Shown here in pieces: positions 30,786-42,600 of a stretch of 64,000 bases of DNA. The stretch is from Lasiosphaeris hirsuta (taxonomy: Eukaryota; Ascomycota; Sordariomycetes; Sordariales; Lasiosphaeriaceae): NCBI GenBank assembly GCA_030549175.1, contig JAUKUA010000005.1, forward strand, positions 124,001 to 188,000, given 5' to 3'. The translations under genes were made by a program, and so were the position numbers. Under the pieces are notes generated by a model, which was given only the letters and a program-made list of their open reading frames with translations, was not told where the DNA came from and ran no database searches. How positions within the stretch are numbered: position 1 is the first letter of the stretch; each line of letters opens with the position of its first letter.

Positions 30786-32860
30786 CTAGGTGAAAGTTAC
30801 CCGGCCCATGGCCCAAGCAGCCCTGGCATTGGGGCTGGCGATATGTGCGGAAACTACACCGAGAGCGTTTTTGTCTAGCATGCCCAAGTAGCCCGGAAGT
30901 TTGGGTACTGTGCCACCGTCTTCCTCGGATTCACCATCGCCCTTGTCCCCGCCATCGTCGCCCGAGGACTCTACAGGCTGTTCCTCCCCGGACGCAGGGT
31001 CATTTGCATATCCCTTGTGCGGCCAGAGGTATGACGTGTGGCCGGGAACGGGCACGTTGAAACTTGAACCAGGGGTGCCGAGAAACATGGGGTTTTTTGG
31101 TTGGAAGTAGAAGGGGGCTTTTACTCCCGGAGGCACCCCGTGCACCGGTTCGCTGAGGTGAACGGGTGTTAAGGGCCCCAGCGGGGGAAGCTGAGGCGTC
31201 TTCAGGATGTCCCTCACAACGTCGAGGGCCGAGTGAGCGGCGCCGGCGATCCAGGTGTGATGGAACGACAGATGCTCGCCAGCAAAGTAGATTGGGCCCT
31301 CTCTCCTGCGTGCCACGTCGAAATGCTCGGCGAACTGACCTGGGAGAAACATGGCGTCGCCCGTGGCTGTCGACGAAGCCCACACATGGTCGGCGCTCTC
31401 GATGAAGAGGTCATGGATGTTGAGGGGTTTACCGTCGATTTTCAGTCCATTGTAAACCTGCGCTAGACATGTCATTGCAACATTTTGGCGCTCTAGGGGA
31501 GTGAGAGGGAGCCAGTTGGTTGCATCCGTCATCCTGCGTAGCACAAGCTGTCAGTCAGTCACCGAAACTTGAAGCACTAAGATGAGACGGACAACCAAGC
31601 ATAGCTTACCAAGAATACACCAAGAGAACACCGCTCGCATCCCCCGCGCCCTCAGCATGAATGCCGTTTGACGGATAAACAATCCATCGGATTGGGAGAT
31701 CGGTTGTGCTCTGGCCCCCAACTGACGGTCGCGGTTTGACGCGCTCCCAGAAGCGCATCTTGAACCGCAACCCCATCTTGTACAGCGGCTCGAAGTGGAG
31801 TGCCCGGATGGCCATTTCTTTCTTCAAGTCCCAGCGAGGGCGGTCAACAATCATGCGGAGGGCGGCAGGCGGGATGGCGAGGACGACGCGGTCGAACTCG
31901 ACCTTCAGGTCGCCATTGTAGCCCCTGGTGGTGATGCTGGCCCTCTCCCCGCACACGCCGATTCCTATCACGCGCGCTCCAAACGTGATATTTTCGAGTC
32001 CAACAAGGTGAGCCATGGCCTCGGGAAGGCGGCTCATGCCGTCTTTGATGGTTCTCCAGTGCTTGACACCAAAGTCCAACGACTGCATGACAAGCTCGGG
32101 CACGCTGAGGTTGAACTGGTTCGTCTGCGAAGTCATGGTCTCAACAAAGTCGACAAGCGAATTGTTCCACCCTGTCATGACATTGATGCAATAATAGCGA
32201 AACGTGAACTGGTCGAAATCTTTCACGATGGCGCGGAATTCAGCCTCAAAGTCGTCGGCGTTGACCAATCGCTGGATCAACGGGTCAACGGCTGCTACGA
32301 GGAGCTCTCCCGCCGTCGAGCGCTGGTACCTTTCCGGGATGTCGGGCCAGCCGATCAGGAAAGGCGTAGTGTCAAACGCCGTAACCTGGGGCCGAACGCC
32401 GTTGATGTAGACCAGGTTGTTGTTGGTCGCCAAGATGTACTCGATTAGGCTGATGTGCCGTTCATCCGAGACGCGCGCGTTGACGTACTTGACGAGGTCG
32501 AAGAAGATGTCCTGGAATTTGTTCATGGGGATGCGCATTGCTCCAGCCTCGTAGTACTGGTCCCTGTCTGGTGTGAAGTAGTGCGTGTGAACACGCCCGC
32601 CGATGCGTTCAGTACCCTCAAAGATATGAACGCGATGGCCCTCTCGCTGGAGATAGAGAGCCGTGTACAGGCCGGCAATGCCGCCACCGACAATTCCAAC
32701 GTCGAATTTCTTGGCTTTGGGCTGGCCTGAATTCCGCAGTTAGCACATAAATCCTCCCCTAAAATATCCGGCGAGTTAGCAGATACCGAAAAATAGACTC
32801 ACGAGGGGGCCGCTTGTCAGCGACCGTACCAGTCATGACGGGAACTTGAATGTTCTCCAT
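30786..32860 (-). CDS. Flavin amine oxidase, L-amino-acid-oxidase-like
   Basis: Three exons on the minus strand (32860-32803, 32726-31610, 31533-30786) give 640 residues. FAD-binding GGGIAG (33-38) with EGTERIGGRVHTH is the flavin amine oxidase hallmark, and YYEAGAMRIP resembles the L-amino-acid-oxidase signature. The C-terminal FAD block is PIYFAGEHLSFHHTWIAGAAHSALD. Beyond it lies an unusual ~140-residue extension, Pro-rich then acidic Gly/Asp/Glu-rich (SGDDGGDKGDGESEEDGG). LAAOs oxidatively deaminate amino acids, releasing ammonia and H2O2. The gene is divergent from an amino acid permease, which supports amino acid use. No signal peptide is visible. Exon 1 codes only 19 residues. Confidence 0.82.
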
Positions 32861-33360
32861 CTTTGCGATCGGTCAAGACTTGAAGGATGAAGAAGATGCG
32901 GCAGAAATCAGGATCAGTTAGCAGGGACTCTGAGAATGTCCTGGATGGAAGTCTGAACACAGGAAAAAAATACAGGGTAAAGCGGATTCCGGTTTGGGGT
33001 TTATATGGACTTCTGGTCGGACTGGACGCCGAAACCACATCGATTCTCGGATGGCATGTCTGCCGCCGATATTTGCGATCTCGATTTCATTTCGCACCAC
33101 AGTTGGATATCTTGGACCTCAGAGCATAGGGAGATGGTAATAGCAATGAAGTTGGCCAACCACATCCAAGGAAAAACCCTAGCATTTTAAAGAAGGTGGT
33201 GTAGATTAGGAATGCTTCCAGTCGAAACTTCTCTCCAATACATCATGGTTTCCCTCCGGCCTTGCCTTACCTAATTCGCCAGCGAACGCATGCTAGCGGT
33301 TGGGCGACGGAATTCCTGCAGACAAGAAAAGTCTCGCAGACAAATCGCGCCAAGGTGCCT

Positions 33361-33383
33361 GAGTATTTCGGGCGGCAATACCG
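33361..33383. promoter_or_regulatory. Palindromic site 1, GAGTATT-N9-AATACCG
   Basis: Arms GAGTATT and AATACCG flank the 9-base spacer TCGGGCGGC; five central arm pairs match perfectly. The same layout recurs 273 bp downstream. CGG half-sites are typical of Zn2Cys6 regulators. Binding is inferred. Confidence 0.4.
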
Positions 33384-33633
33384 CCTAACTTCAAAACCAA
33401 GCCCCAAACCCCCCCACCCATCCGTGATGGCAACCTAATGTGTTGGACCTCGTACCATTGCGACACGCGATGATGTTGACGACTGGCCAACGATTCTGGG
33501 GCACACACCACAGGCATCGACGGAGGCGGTGCAGAACGAGAAATTAGGTAGGGTGGGTACATATTCATTTCGAGGCTTTCTCCAAGCCTTCCGTTACCTT
33601 ATTTGTCAACCTGCAGATGGGAGTGCCGCACCT

Positions 33634-33656
33634 CGGTATTTTGGGCGGGAATACCG
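33634..33656. promoter_or_regulatory. Palindromic site 2, CGGTATT-N9-AATACCG
   Basis: Perfect 7-bp inverted repeat CGGTATT / AATACCG around the spacer TTGGGCGGG. Same arm length, spacer length and GGGCGG core as the site at 33361. It sits about 420 bp before the permease start. It could be a hairpin or a dimeric regulator site. Confidence 0.5.
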
Positions 33657-34075
33657 CCAATTGTCCGGATCCTGCCGCTAATAATTTGAACCCAAAGCTG
33701 GCGCCACTAAGAAACAGCAAGTTGCTTGATAGGTTCAGTCCTTTCGCCCCCAAAACTTGAACCCAACCCACCGCCCTTTCGGTGAGGCTCTGCGAAGCCG
33801 CAAGAAATGCCGAAACCACTTCAGAAATATGAGGCTTAGTGGCAGAGTCGCCGTGCTGGTCTTTGCCCGTGGCTGGCCGTGTGCTTTGTCACTGGCGATG
33901 AACACTTGGAGTGTACTCGCGTTGCTGTGCTTGAACTTTAAGGTACTTAAGGTCACTTGAGCACACGAAGAAATTCTTTTTTCCTTTGACAATCTGCACC
34001 TAACCTGTATGACTGCCGAGTCACAAAAGACTTAATCACACTCGGGTTCAAATTTGCGATCGAGATTTCGTCGAC

Positions 34076-36571
34076 ATGGAACTCTTCAGCGCAGAACCTC
34101 CTCCCAAGGTCTACCGCCAAGACATAACGCTTGATACTGAGGCCACAATGCCTAACTTTGCAACCAATAGCGCTGAAAAGCCAAAGGATGAGGGCATGGA
34201 GAACTCGGACGTTTTCTCCATCCCAGAAGGTACTGCAACCCCAGCCAACCAGCACTGCCATCAGCACTGCATTTCCTCATCCGTCTCCCCGCACATTCTT
34301 ACAGCTTCAAGATCGCAAGTTGGGCGTCACATCGACCGCCTTGTTGATTGTGAATCGCATGATCGGGACTGGCATCTTCTCCACACCATCAACCATTATC
34401 CAATCTACAAACAGTGTTGGAGCCGCACTTCTCTTTTGGGTTCTCGGCGGCTTCATGACTCTCTGGTAAGTGCATCCCCCACACGCAGACATAATCGGTG
34501 GCAGGGTTTGTTGACTAATGCGGGGAATCAGCGGGTATGCATAGCTATGTACCCCCCCAATCTGGGTGAGCAATGCTTGACTGATGACGCGCGCGAATAG
34601 GATGCTTACGTATTTGGAGTTGGGATGCGCCATGCCGCGCTCGGGAGGGGAAAAGGTCTACGTGAGTCTGCAGGTTCCTGTCGAATTACTACCCAAGCAA
34701 AGCCTTTTGTAATTGGTTGGATGCTCACACATCCCATCTTGGAACCAGTTGGAGAAGATGTATCAAAGGCCAAAGTATTTGGCAACGGCCATATTTGCAG
34801 GTATGATTGCTCAGAGATATGACATGTCTAATAACAGCAAGACAACTAACCCTCACGGCTCCGCGTAGTGGACATCATTGCTTTTTATCACTCTGCCGCA
34901 AACAGCGTCAATTTTTCCTCCTATGTCCTTCGCGTGGTGCACGGCTTGGATACGACTCCGAAGACGAACTGCGGTCGGTCTGCGGATGGCAGCGTTCCCA
35001 CGTCGCTCATTGCCGAGGAATGGAGCCACAAGGGGATCAGCATCCTTGCCGTTACTTGTATGTGGTTTTAATTTGTAACACTTGGTGCAACATTTATCAT
35101 TAGCTTCCAACTTCGAGCACATAGCTAACCATGGCTTGTTTCCACTGCTGTTAATGAACAGCGGTCTGCCTAATCCTTGCATTCGCACCCAAGTTTGGCG
35201 TCTATTTAAGTAACATATTGGGTTTCTTCAAGCTGACCATGCTATCGCTTGTCGTCGCCGCTGGGTTTACCGCCCTAGCGGGGAATACAAAGGCTCCTCG
35301 ACCAGATAACTTTTCCAGTTTTGACGGCGCCGGAGACGCTTGCCCCCTGAGTACTCAGGCCTACAAAAACGCCCCTGGGAGTGCTGCAAACTTTGCCCTG
35401 GCTCTTATGCAGGTTCTCTACGCATACTCGGGGTGGGAAAACGCCAACTACGTGTTGACAGAAGTACACAATGCCCCCAAAACACTGAAGCGCGCTGCCC
35501 CTCTCGCCAGTCTAATCGTCACCGCTCTATACATATTGGCAAATGTCAGTTATTTCGCTGCATCCTCGAAGCACGAAATAGCCAACTCCGGCACCACTGT
35601 GGCGGCTGTTTTGTTTACAAACGCAAGTCATTGGACGGACGGCGAAGGTTGACATGCTGAAGAGCGCTGACAGGCTTTTTCTCAACTTTAGGTCTTTGGG
35701 GAGGGAGTTTTTGTCACTCGGATACTGCCATTCTTCATATCTCTCTCGATTCTCGGAAATCTGTTTTCCCAGGCATTTGCTGGCTCCAGAGGTACGCTTT
35801 CACACCCATCCCCTCACTAACATGGCTGACCGTGAACGCACCCAACATGTGTAGTCAAGCAAGAGTTGGCCAAAGAAGGGATCCTCCCCTTTTCTAGGTT
35901 CTTTGCGAGCGACTGGCCGATCAAGACACCCACCGGAGGCCTGCTTCTCCACTGGTCATTCACCGTCATTTTGATCGCTGGGCCTCGAAGTCGCGATGCC
36001 TACGCGTTTACCTCTTCTCTCTATGCGTACAGCCAGGTCTGGATTCAATGTGCGGACACCTCCCTCTCCCGGCCTGTTTGATCTGGTTCATGATTAACCT
36101 TTGTCTCGGTAAACAAAAAGTGATGATTGCCTGCGGCTTGGTCTATCTGACCCTGAGCACCGAAAGGCAGTGGAGGCGCGAGAGGACGAGCTTCCATACC
36201 AGCAACTACCTCACTATTCCGTGGGCGGTATGTCTGCTCTACGTGCTGTTTGCGCCGTTTATGCAGAATAGTATCATCACACCGACCATCCCCTGGTATG
36301 TGGTTCCAACGGTAGGGTGCTCTATCTTTGTCCTCGGGACCATCTACTGGGTGTACTGGTTCAGAATATGGCCACTCTTTGGATACAGCGTAGCGCACGA
36401 ACGAGAGGTCCTCCCAGACGGCAGCGAGAGGATCAAGTATGTGGTATGTGTCTTACAATTCCAAACTAAGCGCATGGTTGCCCAATTATGGTCCGCTGAC
36501 GAATCTCATCGCAGCGCCAGAAAGACAAAAGTTCACTACGGCGGCAGGTGGTTCGGGTCACTTTCACATAA
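34076..36571 (+). CDS. LAT-family amino acid permease (MUP1/MUP3-like)
   Basis: Ten exons (34076-34229, 34312-34465, 34601-34661, 34749-34800, 34869-35057, 35162-35622, 35692-35791, 35855-36049, 36121-36443, 36515-36571) give 581 residues in one frame. Family marks are RKLGVTSTALLIVNRMIGTG (helix 1 with the GTGIF substrate loop), WMLTYLELGCAMPRSGGEK, ALMQVLYAYSGWENANYVL and VKQELAKEGILPFSRFFA. About 12 helices are visible. Intron 6 (35623-35691) starts with GCAAGT, a GC-AG intron needed to join LFTN to VFGEG. LAT transporters import methionine and other neutral amino acids at the plasma membrane. Paired divergently with the amino-acid-oxidase-like gene. Confidence 0.85.
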
Positions 36572-37404
36572 GTGATTGATTGGTCGGATGCTGGACTCGG
36601 ATTTTGGTGGTTGCGTGCAATGCGTACCATTCATGAAGAATACAGGACGTGTTTTTTTATTATTTTTATTATTATTTCCAGAGTTGTAGATTTGCGATTT
36701 CATTTCCTTACGGGAAAGTTGTACCAGGGTCAAGGTGGATAGGAACCTGATAAAAGTTGAAAATTTCAGATTCAGTTCATGTCTTCCTTTTCGCCCTACT
36801 TGTTACCACTCTCAATTGCTACGGCTCCGAAGAAAGTCGTGACGTATCCAAAACTGCCACTCAGTGACTTCCTTGCCCGCTCAGTACCCAACTTGCCTAG
36901 CAAGGAATGCTTCTGGGTTCGACAGCCGTCACCTTGTGGGATATGTATCTGGCATCTGTCAAATACGATAGGCTCAGCCGGACCCGAAAGGACTCCCCTC
37001 AGGATGGCCCTTGACAGTGACACTTGATTCAGTCAATTCAAGCCTTTTGCAGAAGTGCTGTAGGACTCAACAGTCCCCAGGGTCGGAAGTCGGGCGGGTA
37101 GAGGTGCCCATTCAGGAACTGTCTCTCAGGCTTCAATGTCCTAACAGTGAGTCATCACCCCATCCAGCTGCAAGCCGTGCTGCCCAGTAAGAAAAGCCAG
37201 GGTCAAGCCCCGTCGGCTGGCCTCGGTACCTACCCCGCTGCCAAAGAAGGCGTGGTTCGGGATGGCCGTTCAGCTCTTAGCTCTTTTCCCAGGTTGATAC
37301 ACTGATCGACAGCACCTTAAGAGTTTTTTGTTGGCAGCCAGCTGAGCTCTGTTGTAAAGGCCCGACCATTCGGCCCTTGAGAAGCTAGGTGCATTTTGGC
37401 TGGG
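36572..37404. other. Intergenic region
   Basis: Follows the permease 3' end; a TTATTATT-rich stretch (36655-36680) may serve as its 3' UTR/polyadenylation region. No gene recognised. Confidence 0.45.
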
Positions 37405-38110
37405 CACCAATTCCTACTCCTTGGCGCTGACCAACCGCGACGGAGAGTATTATCTCTTCGGTGAAGGAGGGAATGCCCGCCAAGGGATGCCTCATGGGCG
37501 TCATGCAAGCCACCGGCCCTTCATGTTGGGGTGACCCTCATGCAGAGTGAGTGCCACAGCATCTCGGTGGCCCATTGTGTTTGGCATGTTTACGATATTA
37601 TCGAACGATATTATCAAAGTGGGCACAGGTTTGGAAAGAAAATCAAGGCAAGGTCTTTCTCCTTTTACAACACGGATTCCATTTCTCTCCCCTCCGCACT
37701 CTCCATATGCTTCTAGGCGGATGAATCATTGGTAGGGCAAAGCTGGCTCCCATTCGGAATGACCAGTCAAATCCGGCAAAGCCGCGTTTTGGATCCCTTT
37801 GAAGGCCGGTGCCAGCCGGGGGGCTTGCAGAACGCCCCGGACTATTCTCAACTCTGCCAACCCAACTTTCAGTCTCGGGGTTACAGCAGAGCCTTGACCC
37901 GTCTCTCTGATCAACCTCTCGCCGTTCCGACTTTGGAAAGAGACGACCCGAAATGTGAGGTTCCAACTGCTGATGTTGCTGATCAGAGCCCATTGGGAAT
38001 GCAATTCGGTCTCTCTCCAGGTGACTTTTGGGAAGTAACCAATGCAAAATACTTGCGGAGCCCCCTGCAAGGGCCCCAACACGTGCTGGACACAGTCTCG
38101 TGCGCCCCGA
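37405..38110 (+). repeat. Direct repeat copy A, upstream of the 388-aa gene
   Basis: Two blocks (about 37405-37575 and 38009-38100) match, in order and orientation, blocks at 43409-43565 and 43586-43685. Shared strings include gcgctgaccaaccg, ttggggtg, cagagtga and ctctccaggtgac..ttgggaagtaa. Copy A has about 430 bp between its blocks that copy B lacks. An origin by segmental duplication or as a mobile-element arm is inferred. Confidence 0.6.
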
Positions 38111-38228
38111 GTCCGCCACGGCCACCAACGACCTCAAATGACTCAATCGACGTTCCAACACTGGCACCATCTCGGTTAAGCGCCGAGGGGTTGATCCCTT
38201 TGGAGTGTTCTGGCTCACTTGCGCCATC

Positions 38229-39595
38229 ATGGTCATCTATGCCCCACGAGACCCAAGTGTTTCACCGGTATGTGGCGGGTTGATGCAACCCACATTATTC
38301 TTGTGCTAACAAACAGGGATCGAGGCTCGGGTACTTTTCCCGCAACATTGAGACACTTCTTTCCTCCCCTTTGCCTCAGTCGTTGTTGACGGTCTTTACG
38401 TCTCCAGACTCTAGAGTACTCCGGTTTCAGTTGACCACGGAAAACCCCGCGAGGGAGCAATACAGCTTCGAGTGTCAGTTGCCATCAAATTGCAGCGAAT
38501 GTTCCGTTGACAACTCTGAGCTGACACACAACGACACACTCGCAGTGGCCACCGATACCCATAGGCTCGTCATCGCATATGCGGATCCCTCGGGGCCAAA
38601 CCGCATCGGTGATAATGTGATGTACATCCAACAAACTCCCCCCAAGGATGCAGACTTGAGCAAGCAAATCCCGCTATGGGAGAGACCAGGAATTAAGTTC
38701 ATGTGCCGTTTTGACTCTATAAGTGGTAAGATGTCAACAACCCAATCCGATGCCCAAAGACCCCGAGGTCAAACTGACGCCCATGATACGTAGATGTCGC
38801 CGAATTTCAGGCTGCTCTTCTCGGCGAATCGCTGAACTTGGCAATATCGCACGTTCACTCTGTTTGCTACGCATTGCAGCCCAACGAGACGGTGCGTCGT
38901 GACCGTTGTGGCATCCAAATCTGGCACGAGGCCCGAAGCTCTCCCGCCATGCGATCCAATGCTCCATCCCGCATCGTCAATGGAACAAGGCTTGCGGGTC
39001 GCCCTATGGAGGGAACCCGCCCAAGGCTGACAAGAGTTGTGGTGTTTTTGCCCCGAGAGGAAGAGCATCTCTTTTTCTTTGGTAAGTTCCGTGCGACACA
39101 AGAGCAAAACAAGGGCAAAAAAAAAAAAAAACAGCTGACGCTGGCCAAGTCACACACGACATAGAACTGGTCGAGAATGGCGACGATTATCGCTTGTCCG
39201 CCCTCATTCAGCCCCGGAGGAAGTCTTGTTCACTGCTGCGAGGAAGGGGGGGTTCATCGTTTCTCAAGCTGTGGCACGTTCGCCGCACTGCTTGCGCCGC
39301 CGGCGGATTCCTCCTCAGCGCTCCGGCCCCTGACCTCGAGAGCGACGAGTCGTATCAGCGTTGTAACAGTCTCGAGATTGGATTCGAGAGCAAACAAGGT
39401 CAGTCACTCACCTGCCCACCCAGGTTATGGGTTACGCTTGCTGAACGTGGTCGCGCAGAATACAAGGATTTTATAGACATATGGCGTCAAGCGGTGTGCT
39501 TTCGCTATGAGACGAAGAAGGTCTTACGTGGAGTGGAGCGGCAAATGTCGCGGGAGCGGTATATGGGCAAGGATGCCGTGAGGCTCAGGTTCTGA
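38229..39595 (+). CDS. Unrecognised 388-residue protein, convergent with the NLR gene
   Basis: Four exons (38229-38267, 38317-38725, 38794-39081, 39165-39595) read as one frame. The first exon codes 13 residues (MVIYAPRDPSVSP) and joins GSRLGYFSRNIETLLSSP. The protein alternates beta-like segments: SRVLRFQLTTENPAREQYSFEC, TDTHRLVIAYADP, DVAEFQAALLGESLNL, CGIQIWHEARSSP, LTRVVVFLPREEEHLFFFG. It ends in a basic helix (YKDFIDIWRQAVCFRYETKK). No membrane segment or signal is visible. Intron 3 contains an A15 run (39117-39131). I do not recognise the family. Its stop lies 60 bp from the stop of the convergent NACHT gene, and both genes sit between copies of a direct repeat. Confidence 0.65.
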
Positions 39596-39655
39596 CTTGT
39601 GTTCTTTGCTTCCTTTTCTAAGGGGCGCATTACTATATACTGTGCCTAACGAATG

Positions 39656-42600
39656 TTAAACACCGCAGAGAGGTAACCTGTATCTCGAAATTGCCAGGCT
39701 CATAATAGAACCTAGCGTTTTCGTTGTTAGTAGGGTTATATGCAAAATCGGACCATCAGCACTTACCCGCAAGGAAAGCAGCAATGAATTTCCAGTCCAC
39801 CGGGCCTGCCGTGACCGGAGTGAGCGGTTTCGTGTCATCTCTGTCATCGCTGTCACGGTCAAGTGTCTTGAGGCCCTGTTCCTGTCCTGTCTTGTCCATG
39901 AGTTGTAAGAGTCGTACTTTGTTGGGCAGCTCGGATCTCTCTATCCAGCTCCGTAAGGTGATTTCAATACTCTGGCCAACGGATAGATGCTTCCAAACGG
40001 GACGCGGAGTCCAGTCATTCTTATATATTGTGAAAACTCTGATTTCAAACTGGTTGAGTTGCGCCCCGGTACTAAAGCCTGCCCGTATGAATTCCCTGGA
40101 ACTGTAACCTGGCCTTTTGGGCACCCACCAGACCTTCAGAGAGAGATCCACGTTGGCTCCAAGCTCCAAAAGTCGCTCGGCAACATGTGCAAATCTCCCC
40201 ATCCAGCCATTGCTGTACCGGCTGGCCCCTTCTACCCAGCAGAGCATCTCGGAAGCGACGTACTGGTCCCAGAAGCTTGGCATGTAAGGGCCCTGGTTCC
40301 ATTCAGCATCGTCTCTTCCAAGAAATGGGCAGACTGGGGCCCATGGTGATCGCATGCGCGGCGTCAAGAGGTTCTGATCTAGCAGGTGATCTATGATGGC
40401 GCTATTCCAGTCCGACGCGGCAAAGGTCGTATGGGCAATCAACACAATCTTGAGGGGGTGGTTGGTCAGGCGAGCGTCCTTTTGGAGCCTTGAAAGAGCA
40501 AACTCGTATTCCCCAGTACCGATGAGGAGAAGTGTCACGCTAACAAGAGACACATCCAACCTTACCCCGACCGGGAGCTCCGGACATGCAAGAAGCGCTT
40601 TGCTAGCAGTACCCCGGCCGTCGCCGTTTCCAAAATCACCGACCTTGACGGTACGACAGAGATTTCCGCGCTGCGTGAGAAATATATCCGTGTCAGGACG
40701 ATGCAAACATTCGGGAACTCGGTCCAAGAAATCGCATGCCGCCTGGTCGGGGCTCTCGGAGCAACTTAATCGCAGGTGGACCAAAGCCGCCCAAAATTCC
40801 GTGTCACGAAATGGCGCAGCATAGGCTCCATGTGGAGGCTGGACCGTGACAAGGATGAGTGTGGACAATGCCAAGGCCGTGTCGAACCCCTCAAGGTTGC
40901 GGGCCATATCAGCACGCATGTCAGCCGAGTCGAGTAATTCCCTCACAGATCTGTGTGCATAGTCCAGCCTCTGGTCAACAAAAGAGCTGTAAGTGCAAGT
41001 CGGGTAGGGAATCGACTCCACCAACCCCTTGCACCACGCACGAAGTTTCTTTCCCGCTGACTCGATTCGCATTTTCGTTTCGGCATCATAGTCTTTCGAC
41101 TTGGTGGAGGTCCGCGTTTCGGCAGCAGAGCCTTTCAACTCCGTGGAGGTTAGAAGGCCGCGGCCGGAATCCTTGTCGTATTCATCGAGAAAAGACATGC
41201 CATGCAGCGTCAGATGCAGCTTGTCAGTATAGTCCTCGTACTCCTTTTCCATGGACAGCATAGCCATGACCTGGAAAGCTCTCCGGCGGTCTTGCTTGGT
41301 GGCCGATGCGAAGGCGAATCGGAACAGATCAACCAGCTCCTGCGGGCACGCATTCAGTAGCTGCACCAGGTCTCGGGCCTCAGCTCCGGCTTCTACGCTG
41401 TCGCGCATCATCCGCGTAACCAAGGTTACCCAGAGAAAGATGCCCTGAGCGCGGGCGGGGATCTGTTGGAGGAGGATGTCCTTCTCTTCGGTGTTTGGGA
41501 GGTGCCGTAACTTTGCCTCAACATATCCTTCCATGTCGTGTATGGTGAGTTCGTGGAGTCGGATCCTCCGATGGGCGGAAAACGCGTTCATGAAGACGTT
41601 ATCCTCCCGGCTGGAAACAAACATCTTGAGACAGTCGGGAAGAGTATTGGCCCAGTGTTGGAGCAACTCGACCATGTCTCTATGATCGTGCTGTCTGGTT
41701 CCGCGGTACTCGTCAAGGCCATCAATAAAGAAACAAAAGCAGTAGCTGCTCTTGGGATTCCGGGCCAGGTACTCAATCAGTCTCTCAAATATGCTTTTGA
41801 TCTCTTTTTGGGTGATATCCAAGACTGTGCGGTCATGCCACGGCATCGCATTAGACAACTCCCAATGTTGAGGCATCACGGTGGGTATCAGGCTCGGGCA
41901 GCTTTTCAGAATGTCGTACAAAAGAGACCGTAAAAGACCGGCCAGGGAGTTTTGCATCATGGGGCCTAACTTCCAAAAGAAGAAGCGCTCAAAGATAAGA
42001 GTCCTATCACCTATCGAACGGGTCAGTACATTACAAGTCTCAAGATATCTCGCACGGAAAGGGGGGTATAGCCATGTGCTCACCAGCCCATTTCTCAAGA
42101 TGGATTCTTGTCTCCGGCCAGCCATACAAGAATTTCATCAACGTCGACTTTCCGGACCCCAACTTTCCCGAAATGTGGAAGATGCCCCCTTCCAAGGACA
42201 TGAAGTCTGTAAAACGTTTCCTGGCGGCAAGATGGGGCGGGTTCAGACCCCCTCCAGTCTCACACAACCCTCCTTCAAACATCCACTCGAAACTTCCCAC
42301 ATGGGCGTCTTCAATCCTGTCATTTCGCTCACGCATGCCCTCAAACTCCAGCGACCGCAAGATACGTCCGCGGGCGTTGGCGTTTAGAGCGTCGTCGTGG
42401 AGACTGAGCAACTGGCGCAACTGGCACTGGGAATTAGTATCGATGGACAAGATGTGAACCCCTTGGCGGAGGTGGGACAAGTTGCCCTGCAGCCACTCCC
42501 ACGCCTCGGCATCCCTGCTGGAGGATGCGGCTAGATCTTGGACGGAAGAAGAGACAGACTTCATCCAGACACTAGAGAACAGAGGAGCATATCGCAATGT

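Larger units (their letters stand above)
32861..34075. promoter_or_regulatory. Divergent promoter of amine oxidase and permease genes
   Basis: 1.2 kb between the divergent starts at 32860 and 34076. Two related segments (around 33330-33430 and 33600-33780) each contain a palindrome with the same 9-base spacer, followed by C/A-rich stretches. No coding frame of note. Confidence 0.5.
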
